Assembly (NCBI GenBank): GCA_900752425.1
Contig: CAADVE010000133.1
Span: 1 to 11,917, forward strand
Origin: an uncultured Collinsella sp.
Lineage (GTDB): Bacteria; Actinomycetota; Coriobacteriia; Coriobacteriales; Coriobacteriaceae
Reading direction: 5' to 3'
DNA: 11,917 nucleotides
Shown here: one piece after another, positions 6,620-11,917 of the stretch
Position numbering within the stretch: the stretch's first letter is position 1
Layout: every line of letters begins with the position of its first letter
Notes under the pieces: model-generated
What the model was told of the DNA's origin: nothing
Databases searched by the model: none
What the model saw: only the letters and a program-made list of their open reading frames with translations
Made by a program: the position numbers and the translations under genes

Positions 6620-6646
6620 CAAAGGGACTGTCCCTTTGTCACATTC
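6612..6646. repeat. TGACAAAGGG palindrome, copy 1 (perfect), at the trmL 3' end
   Basis: A perfect 17-bp inverted repeat around a single T: gaatgtgacaaagggac (6612-6628), t, then its complement (6630-6646). The final trmL codon and TGA stop (6617-6619) fall in the left arm. Bases 6628-6647 are identical to 7885-7904. It can form a hairpin in RNA, but there is no T-run, so ordinary intrinsic termination is not obvious. It looks like a dispersed REP-type palindrome. Confidence 0.88.
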
Positions 6647-6715
6647 GAGCGCCACGCCGATGGCACACACGCCTAATTGATGCTCTAGATAAAGAGCCCT
6701 CACTTTTAATCAGAA

Positions 6716-6739
6716 TTAACTAAAGTAAAATGAAGTTAA
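6716..6739 (+). promoter_or_regulatory. Putative -10 box bracketed by an inverted repeat upstream of the first AAA+ ATPase gene
   Basis: In an AT-rich patch, TAAAAT (6726-6731, 5 of 6 matches to TATAAT) is flanked by ttaact (6716-6721) and agttaa (6734-6739), an inverted repeat with a 12-base gap. The box lies 32 bases before the GTG start. No clear -35 is seen. The arrangement suggests repression or activation at the promoter by a dimeric protein. Confidence 0.42.
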
Positions 6740-6763
6740 ACGGCGGTGTGAAAGGAGAGCCTT

Positions 6764-7864
6764 GTGAAATATCTCGAGAACCCGTTTACCCCCAGTTTTG
6801 GTGAGGTTCCTGCCCATCTCGCTGGCAGACAACAGATTATTCGGGATTTGGACCGTGCCTTCTTGAGCCAGCGTAGGCGCCCAGAATTGACCTCGATCTT
6901 CTCAGGCGCGCGTGGAACCGGTAAAACCGCTCTCATGTCGTCGCTCGCGACAAGGGCGGAATCCCACGGCTGGATAGCCGTAAAGACGACCGCGCTCCCG
7001 GGAATGCTTGAGGAAATCGAGTTCGGGGCGAAACGTGCTGCCGGCCATCTTATCGACCCGTCTAAGAACTTCGAAGTCACCGGCCTCGGAATTGCACCGC
7101 TCGGCAGCATCGAGGTCAATCGCGTTCACGATGCCTCAACCTGGCGTTATCGCATGAGCGACATCATCGACCAGCTCAACGAGGCGGGCACCGGTCTGCT
7201 CGTCACGGTTGACGAGGTGGACCCGACACTCGATGAGATGATTCAGCTCGCAGCGACGTATCAGCACTTTGTGACCGATGGAAAACGCGTCGCCCTGCTC
7301 ATGGCGGGACTTCCCAACAACGTATCGACGCTACTGAACCACAAGACGGTCTCGTTCCTTCGCCGCGCCCAACAATATCATCTGGGTCGCATTGCCGACT
7401 ATGACGTACGCGAGGCCTTGATTCGCACAATCCAGGAAAACGATCGCCTGGCAGATGCTGAGGGAATCGATAGAGCCGTCCGCTCGATCTCTGGTTTTCC
7501 CTTCCTATTGCAACTCGTAGGCTACCGTGCCTGGGATCTCACAAGCGATTCGAAGGAAATCTCGTCACGCGACTTTGACCTGGGAATCAAAATCGCGCGC
7601 GACGAGATGGACGACCGAATCCTCGCGGCAACCTATCGGGAACTCACTGCAGAGGACAAGCGATTCCTCATCGCCATGCTCGATGACGAGGAAGAGTCCA
7701 CCACCGCCGACCTTGTCGAGCGCCTTAAGCGTTCGCCGCAGCAGGTCTCCCGCTACCGACGCCGCATGATAGATGCCGGCATCATCGGGGAACGAGGACG
7801 AGGGCTCGTCGCATTTGAATTGCCATTCTTCCGCGACTATCTCGCGGCTCAATGCGTGAAATAG
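6764..7864 (+). CDS. AAA+ ATPase with C-terminal winged helix (ORC/Cdc6-like, AAA_16 type), paralogue 1
   Basis: A 366-residue P-loop ATPase. Walker A is GARGTGKT (48-55) and Walker B is LLVTVDEVD (Asp150, Glu151), followed by a sensor-1-like strand (LLMAGLPNN). About residues 220-285 form the helical lid (FLRRAQQ, then GFPFLLQLVGY). The C-terminus (about 290-366: LTAEDKRFLIAML... STTADLVERLKRSPQQVSRYRRRMIDAGII) reads as a winged helix for DNA binding. It is clearly paralogous to the ATPase at 10412-11530, sharing FLRRAQQ, QLVGY and the wHTH layout. The GTG start at 6764 is supported by AAAGGAG 7 bases ahead. No effector domain is fused. Such proteins occur as switches or loaders in mobile and defence contexts, but no function can be assigned. 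Codon choice is more mixed than in the neighbouring CobW gene. It lies between two TGACAAAGGG palindromes. Confidence 0.85.
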   Translation: MKYLENPFTPSFGEVPAHLAGRQQIIRDLDRAFLSQRRRPELTSIFSGARGTGKTALMSSLATRAESHGWIAVKTTALPGMLEEIEFGAKRAAGHLIDPSKNFEVTGLGIAPLGSIEVNRVHDASTWRYRMSDIIDQLNEAGTGLLVTVDEVDPTLDEMIQLAATYQHFVTDGKRVALLMAGLPNNVSTLLNHKTVSFLRRAQQYHLGRIADYDVREALIRTIQENDRLADAEGIDRAVRSISGFPFLLQLVGYRAWDLTSDSKEISSRDFDLGIKIARDEMDDRILAATYRELTAEDKRFLIAMLDDEEESTTADLVERLKRSPQQVSRYRRRMIDAGIIGERGRGLVAFELPFFRDYLAAQCVK

Positions 7865-7869
7865 GCATC

Positions 7870-7902
7870 AATGAGGCAAAGAGGCTGTCCCTTTGTCACA
7901 TT
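7870..7902. repeat. TGACAAAGGG palindrome, copy 2 (one arm decayed), between convergent genes
   Basis: The right half is identical over 20 bases (7885-7904) to copy 1. The left half (aatgaggcaaagagg) has drifted, leaving two mismatches and two G-T pairs against the right half. It fills the gap between the stop of the first AAA+ ATPase (7864) and the stop of the UvrA-like gene (7906), where it could serve as a shared 3' hairpin. Confidence 0.8.
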
Positions 7903-7905
7903 CGG

Positions 7906-10410
7906 TTATAGGTAGCGGCCGGTGATGCTTGTGGAGCAGGCGGCGATGTCGCCCGGCGTGCCGGCGCAGACGATTTGCCCGCCCGCGTCGCCACCGCCCG
8001 GGCCCATGTCGATCACGTAATCGGCATTGCGGATAAGGTCGAGATCGTGTTCAATCACGATAACCGTGGCGCCCTTGGCAACGAGGCCGTCGAACACACT
8101 CAGCAACACTTGGACATCGAGCGGATGTAGTCCGATTGTGGGCTCGTCGAACACGAATACGGCGTCGTCCTGCACGCGGCCCATCTCGCTCGCGAGCTTA
8201 AGGCGCTGTGCCTCACCGCCCGAAAGCGCCGGCGTGGGCTCACCGAGCGTGAGATAACCCAGGCCCAGGTCGTGCAAGGTCTGTAAGCGCGTCTGAACCT
8301 TCTTGAGTCCCACCGTGGCGTCGAGGGCCTCGTCCACACTCATGTCCATGAGCTGCGGCAACGTAAGCAAGCTCCCGTCCTTGCCCTCGCGATGGATATG
8401 CGAGGCGGCCTCGGCGTAGCGCGAACCACGGCATGCCGGGCAGACAATCTCGACATCGGGCAAAAACTGCACGTCGAGCGATATCGAGCCCGTGCCATCG
8501 CACGTAGGGCAGCGCAAGGCGCCAGTGTTGTAGCTGAAGGCGCCCGCCTTGTAGCCGGCCGCTTTGGCTTCGGGCGTACGGGCAAAGGCGCGGCGCAGCT
8601 CGTCATGGATGTCGGCATAGGTTGCCACCGTCGAGCGAACATTGGCGCCGATGGGCGTAGCGTCAATCAGGTTGGCGCGGGCAATGCCTTCGGCATCGAT
8701 CCAGCGCACATGGCGTGGCAAGCGCTCGCCAGCTGCCTGCGCCTTAAGCGCCGGGATGAGCGTCTCGAGCACGAGCGTCGTCTTGCCCGAACCCGAAACG
8801 CCCGTCACCGCGACGAGACGGCCGCGTGGGATATCGACTTCAAGCGGCTTGACGGTATGGATAGCATTGGTCGCCATGCAGATATGGCCCTGGTCGAACA
8901 TTTCCTCGTCAGTCACCTGTGGGCGCAAACGCTTGGGCTCGGCGCGCAAAAACGGCGCGATGCGACTGCCCTGCGATTGTTCGACCTCGTCTACCGTACC
9001 AGCGGCGATCACGTTGCCACCGCCCGCTCCGGCAACGGGGCCCATCTCGACCAGGTAGTCGGCTTCCGCCAGTACGCGCGTATCGTGGTCGACAACGACC
9101 ACGGTGTTGCCGTCATCCACCAGATCGCGCATCACGCCTACCAGGCCGTCGACATTGGCAGGATGCAAGCCAATCGAAGGCTCGTCCAGCACATAAAGCA
9201 CACCCGTCGATCGATTGCGCACCACGCGGGCGAGTTGCACGCGCTGGCGCTCACCCGTGGAGAGCGTGGCACCGGCGCGGTCGAGTGAAAGGTAATCAAG
9301 GCCCAGGTCGACCAGACGACGGGCCGCACCCAAAAACGAATCGCAGATATCCGTCGCCATGGGCCGCATCTCGACCGGCAAGGATGCGGGCACGCCACGC
9401 ACCCACTCAATCGCCTCGCCCAGCGTCATGGCCGCCGCCTGCGCCAGATTGATACCGCGCACTTGGGGCTGGCACGCAGCCTCGGAAAGACGCGTGCCAC
9501 CACAGTCACGGCATGCTCCCTCGCGCAAAAAGCGCGCAACGCGTTTTAAGCCCTTATCGTCCTTAACCTTGGCGAGCGCATTCTCGACGGTATAGACGGC
9601 GTTGTAATAGGTAAAGTCGAGCGGCGTAGCACCCTCGCCGTTTTTGGGAACGTAGAGAATGTGCTTCTTAACCGCTGGACCATGGAACACGATGTCGCGC
9701 TCTTGAGGCGTGAGCTGGTTAAACGGCACGTCGGTGCGCACGCCCATCTCACCTGCCACCTGCTTCATCAGATCCCACATGAGCGTACCCCAGGGAAGCA
9801 CCGCGCCTTCGTTGATGGTCTTTGACTCGTCGGGCACCAGACTCGCCTCGTCCACCTCGCGCATGACACCAGTGCCGCCGCAGGTAGAGCACGCGCCGCC
9901 GCTGTTAAAGGCAAGGTCCTCGGCACCCGGCGCGTAGAACTCGCGGCCGCATGCGGGGCACGTGAGCGATAGGCCAGCAGCAACGTTAAGGCTCGGCTCC
10001 ACGCGCGCCCCGCAGTGCGGGCACACGTGATGGGCACAACGGCTAAAGAGCAGACGCAGGCTGTTGTTGAGCTCGGTCATGGTGCCAAAGGTAGAGCGCA
10101 CGCCCGGCACGCTCGGACGCTGGTGTAGCGCGAGCGCTGCCGGCACGTGCAGCACCTCGTCCACCTGGGCATGTTCGGCCTGCGTCAGACGACGGCGAGT
10201 ATAGGTGCTGAGCGCCTCCAGGTAACGGCGCGAGCCCTCGGCATAAAGAACCCCCAGCGCCAGCGAACTCTTGCCCGAACCCGACACGCCGGCAATGCCC
10301 ACGAGCTTTCCCAGCGGAATATCGATATCGATGTCCTTGAGGTTGTGTACACGCGCTCCACGCACTTCGATAGCCTGCGGGCTCATCTTCTGTTCTGTCA
10401 CCTTTATCAC
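7906..10410 (-). CDS. UvrA-like ABC ATPase lacking the UvrB-binding domain (UvrA2/DrrC-like class)
   Basis: An 834-residue tandem ABC ATPase of the UvrA family, about 100 shorter than canonical UvrA. The N-terminal half has Walker A GVSGSGKSS (41-49), signature LSTGERQRVQLA and Walker B VLDEPSIGLHP. The C-terminal half has GVSGSGKTT (about 540), LSGGEAQRLKLA and FDEPTIGLHP. Zinc-module cysteines are present: C130/C133, C151/C154, C174/C177, a CRDCGG, and CPTC/CPAC in the second half. In repair-type UvrA about 130 residues that bind UvrB lie between the first and second of these pairs; here only 17 residues do, so it should not load UvrB. Relatives include Deinococcus UvrA2 and the antibiotic self-resistance protein DrrC. 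It starts (GTG 10410) one base after the stop of the AAA+ ATPase gene, which indicates coupling; GTG 10401 or ATG 10386 are alternative starts. Confidence 0.9.
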   Translation of the reverse strand: MIKVTEQKMSPQAIEVRGARVHNLKDIDIDIPLGKLVGIAGVSGSGKSSLALGVLYAEGSRRYLEALSTYTRRRLTQAEHAQVDEVLHVPAALALHQRPSVPGVRSTFGTMTELNNSLRLLFSRCAHHVCPHCGARVEPSLNVAAGLSLTCPACGREFYAPGAEDLAFNSGGACSTCGGTGVMREVDEASLVPDESKTINEGAVLPWGTLMWDLMKQVAGEMGVRTDVPFNQLTPQERDIVFHGPAVKKHILYVPKNGEGATPLDFTYYNAVYTVENALAKVKDDKGLKRVARFLREGACRDCGGTRLSEAACQPQVRGINLAQAAAMTLGEAIEWVRGVPASLPVEMRPMATDICDSFLGAARRLVDLGLDYLSLDRAGATLSTGERQRVQLARVVRNRSTGVLYVLDEPSIGLHPANVDGLVGVMRDLVDDGNTVVVVDHDTRVLAEADYLVEMGPVAGAGGGNVIAAGTVDEVEQSQGSRIAPFLRAEPKRLRPQVTDEEMFDQGHICMATNAIHTVKPLEVDIPRGRLVAVTGVSGSGKTTLVLETLIPALKAQAAGERLPRHVRWIDAEGIARANLIDATPIGANVRSTVATYADIHDELRRAFARTPEAKAAGYKAGAFSYNTGALRCPTCDGTGSISLDVQFLPDVEIVCPACRGSRYAEAASHIHREGKDGSLLTLPQLMDMSVDEALDATVGLKKVQTRLQTLHDLGLGYLTLGEPTPALSGGEAQRLKLASEMGRVQDDAVFVFDEPTIGLHPLDVQVLLSVFDGLVAKGATVIVIEHDLDLIRNADYVIDMGPGGGDAGGQIVCAGTPGDIAACSTSITGRYL

Positions 10411-10411
10411 C

Positions 10412-11530
10412 CTACTCGTGCCATAAAATGCGGTCGCGGATATACTCGCCCAGCATGGGCACGGTAAACCGGACGAGGCCGTATCCGGCAGCCTCGATGA
10501 CGCGCTCGCGAATCAGACTTGCGCGATATTTACTCGCCCAACTCTGAGTACGGTCGCAGCGCTCAATGATATCCGCCATGCGCGTCGGCTCACCCTCGTC
10601 AGCAGCCATGGCCTCGATAAAGAGGCGCTGTGGACTGCGCAGCCCGTAATACAGAGGCGCGTCAACCGCTTCGTAGAACTCGGAGACGGCATCCGCATGG
10701 CCATCCTCGACATCGCACCTTTCAATGACCTGCGAGTTGCGTCGGACGGCAGAGCGCCACATGTAATAGCCCACCAGCTGAACCATGTAGGGATGCCCCA
10801 TGCTCTTGCGCGCCGCAAGGTCCGCCGTCTCCGCGTCAACGTAAAGACCAGCGTCTTTGACCGTCTGGATATACGAATCGCGCACCTTGGGCAAAGATAT
10901 CGCCCCCAACGTACGCTGCTGGGCACGCCGCAAAAACGTCACGCTCGGCTCTTCGAGCAGATCGTCAAGCATACTGGGCAAGCCGGCGAACGCCAGCGCA
11001 AGACCGCGCTGGTCGCTATCGGGCAAGCCCGTGGCATCCTGGTCTCCGAGCACCTGCTGATAGAGAACGGCAAGAGCCGCCAGTTCCTCGATAGACGCCG
11101 ATTGCGCCTCATCAATCGCAAACAGTATGCCCTTGCCTGGACCGAGCCTCTTGAGGCGCTCGTTGACCAGCCCTCGCAACGTCTCGCCCTTTGCCCGCGC
11201 CGCCTCGACCGACATCCGGCCAAACGACGGACCGAACTCCATTGACGTCACAACGGGTTTATTCGAGCGAAGCGCGTCGGCCAAGCGGTCGCATAAGCCA
11301 AGCGACGCGGAATCGGAGACAACCGCCCATCCGCGCTCACTAGCCAAACGCTGCAGCTCCCGCAGGAGAACCGTTTTGCCACAGCCGCGGTTTCCCGTAA
11401 TGAGCATGAGCCTACCCGGCGCTCCGGCGCCGTTATCGAGCCCTTCCTCGAAATCTTCGATGACCGACTCGCGGCCGATGAGTATCGGAGGCCGCTTGCC
11501 AGCCGTAGGCTTAAAGGGATTTGGATTCAT
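10412..11530 (-). CDS. AAA+ ATPase with C-terminal winged helix, paralogue 2, coupled to the UvrA-like gene
   Basis: A 372-residue P-loop ATPase. Walker A is GNRGCGKT (46-53), Walker B ILFAIDEAQ (Asp140, Glu141), a sensor-like LALAFAGLPS, then FLRRAQQ, GHPYMVQLVGYYMW and a C-terminal winged-helix-like region (from about 305, with ERCDRTQSWASKYRASLI). It aligns end to end with the ATPase at 6764-7864 but is clearly diverged, so the two are old paralogues or separately acquired relatives. ATG 11530 is preceded by GAGGAGG at 7 bases, an ideal ribosome binding site. The stop (TAG, 10412-10414) is one base from the UvrA-like GTG start, so both are probably translated from one mRNA. The AAA+ protein may regulate, load or remodel complexes containing the UvrA-like protein; this is inference from position alone. 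Ahead of it lies a phased 10-bp repeat. Confidence 0.86.
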   Translation of the reverse strand: MNPNPFKPTAGKRPPILIGRESVIEDFEEGLDNGAGAPGRLMLITGNRGCGKTVLLRELQRLASERGWAVVSDSASLGLCDRLADALRSNKPVVTSMEFGPSFGRMSVEAARAKGETLRGLVNERLKRLGPGKGILFAIDEAQSASIEELAALAVLYQQVLGDQDATGLPDSDQRGLALAFAGLPSMLDDLLEEPSVTFLRRAQQRTLGAISLPKVRDSYIQTVKDAGLYVDAETADLAARKSMGHPYMVQLVGYYMWRSAVRRNSQVIERCDVEDGHADAVSEFYEAVDAPLYYGLRSPQRLFIEAMAADEGEPTRMADIIERCDRTQSWASKYRASLIRERVIEAAGYGLVRFTVPMLGEYIRDRILWHE

Positions 11531-11565
11531 GTCGGCCTCCTCGGATTGGCAAACCCTGGCAATAG

Positions 11566-11595
11566 TTATACCAACTTATACCGAGTTATACCAAT
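11566..11595 (-). promoter_or_regulatory. Three phased 10-bp repeats in the promoter region of the AAA+/UvrA-like operon
   Basis: Units ttataccaac, ttataccgag and ttataccaat (plus-strand reading) follow each other exactly every 10 bases, about one DNA turn. On the minus strand each contains GGTATAA. The copy nearest the gene gives TATAAC (5 of 6 to TATAAT) with TTGGTA 18 bases upstream as a possible -35. The repeats end 35 bases before the ATG. They may be stacked binding sites for a regulator on one face of the helix, overlapping the promoter. Confidence 0.6.
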
Positions 11596-11598
11596 AGT

Positions 11599-11629
11599 AT
11601 ATGACAAAGGAGCTGCCCCTTTGTCATAT
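11599..11629. repeat. TGACAAAGGG palindrome, copy 3, at the TetM-like gene 3' end
   Basis: Arms atatgacaaagg (11599-11610) and cctttgtcatat (11618-11629) are perfectly complementary; the 7-base middle pairs partly, with one A/C mismatch. The core TGACAAAGG matches copies 1 and 2, while the flanks differ (ATAT instead of AATG). The TGA stop of the minus-strand GTPase gene (11624-11626) lies in this element. Confidence 0.83.
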
Positions 11630-11917
11630 GTGGCCGAAAAACTCGGCGTCTGCTGCTCGCCAGGGGCGGAAGGTGGCGGGATCGATCTTTACGTGCGCCG
11701 CGGCGGGCACGTCGTACCATTTGACCGTGTAACCGGCGCCGTGAGAGCAAAAGACCGAGTCGGGCGTGTTGGGCGGATCGGCCTCGGGCTCATAGGCGGC
11801 CGTCTCGATTACGCGCTCGGCATCATGGCAAGCCGAATAGCCGGCGAACTCTAGGTACAGATGTCCGCGACCACTCGTGTAGGCAGCCACCTCCAGCGCG
11901 TAATCCTGCACCTCGGA
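11624..11917 (-). CDS. C-terminus of a TetM/EF-G-like translation GTPase (partial)
   Basis: The 97 residues seen are the end of a protein that continues beyond the window. The frame reads S-E-V-Q-D-Y-A-L-E-V at the edge, then YTSGRGHLYLEFAGY, which matches the EF-G domain V end of ribosome-protection proteins (TetM has F-T-N-G-R-S...L-x-G-Y). It ends with a PDSVFCSHGAG element that I recall from chromosomal TetM-like GTPases of Firmicutes and Actinobacteria. Such proteins bind the ribosome and use GTP to displace ligands or aid translation; tetracycline resistance should not be assumed from this fragment. The G-domain is outside the window and cannot be checked. The GTG at 11911 is an internal codon, not a start. 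Its last codon and TGA stop lie inside palindrome copy 3. It is upstream of, and in the same direction as, the AAA+/UvrA-like pair. Confidence 0.75.
   Translation of the reverse strand, partial: SEVQDYALEVAAYTSGRGHLYLEFAGYSACHDAERVIETAAYEPEADPPNTPDSVFCSHGAGYTVKWYDVPAAAHVKIDPATFRPWRAADAEFFGHI

Noticed and set aside
8392..9288. A 298-codon + strand open frame opposite the UvrA-like gene
   Set aside because: It is an antisense shadow caused by high GC; the minus strand encodes recognisable ABC motifs throughout.
7906..10410. Calling this gene the repair enzyme uvrA
   Set aside because: The UvrB-binding domain is replaced by 17 residues between the first two zinc cysteine pairs, so I call it UvrA-like rather than the excinuclease subunit.
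11566..11595. The phased 10-bp repeats as the start of a CRISPR-like array
   Set aside because: Units are only 10 bp and contiguous, with no spacers or cas genes.
11624..11917. Assigning tetracycline resistance to the TetM-like fragment
   Set aside because: Only the C-terminal 97 residues are visible, and chromosomal TetM-like GTPases often have no resistance role.

Overview
The window is a GC-rich bacterial chromosome segment with tightly packed genes on both strands, G/C-ending codons in the core genes and strong AGGAGG-type ribosome binding sites. Gene content and protein style (CXCC-type CobW GTPase, ORC/Cdc6-like AAA+ proteins with a C-terminal winged helix, TetM-like translation GTPase, soluble GGDEF protein) suggest a gut actinobacterium of the Coriobacteriia, such as Collinsella. 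This taxonomic call is inference; no rRNA or marker gene is present.

Left part (1-2130): the 3' part of thiE (+) converges on a patatin-like phospholipase gene (-) across a 14-bp inverted repeat. Divergent from the phospholipase lies an internally deleted remnant of an EAL-domain (c-di-GMP phosphodiesterase) gene.

Middle part (2127-6619, all +): a cytosolic diguanylate-cyclase-type protein (GGDEF / PAS-like / degenerate GGDEF) stands behind a palindrome that overlaps its putative -10 box. A flavodoxin-fold FMN reductase with a cysteine cluster follows, with a thioredoxin-fold ArsC/Spx-like protein lacking the active-site cysteine 11 bp downstream. Next are a CobW/COG0523 GTPase (putative metal chaperone), a textbook intrinsic terminator, and trmL with an unusual insertion.

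Right part (6612-11917): this segment is punctuated by three related palindromes built on TGACAAAGGG, at 6612-6646, 7870-7902 and 11599-11629. Between them sit a + strand AAA+ ATPase and, converging on it, a minus-strand pair made of a paralogous AAA+ ATPase and a UvrA-like ABC protein without the UvrB-binding domain. The last two are separated by one base and are probably translationally coupled. Beyond the third palindrome is the C-terminus of a TetM/EF-G-like GTPase (-). The palindromes sit at gene 3' ends and in two cases supply the TGA stop codon.

How the genes may work together: the GGDEF protein and the broken EAL gene suggest a c-di-GMP locus that has decayed to a synthase-type half. 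The flavoprotein and ArsC-like protein form a probable redox pair. The most interesting unit is the coupled AAA+ ATPase / short UvrA operon, with a second, related ATPase convergent to it. Its function cannot be read from sequence alone. No stretch longer than about 150 bp lacks a gene or gene remnant, and I saw no tRNA, rRNA, CRISPR array or intact transposase gene.
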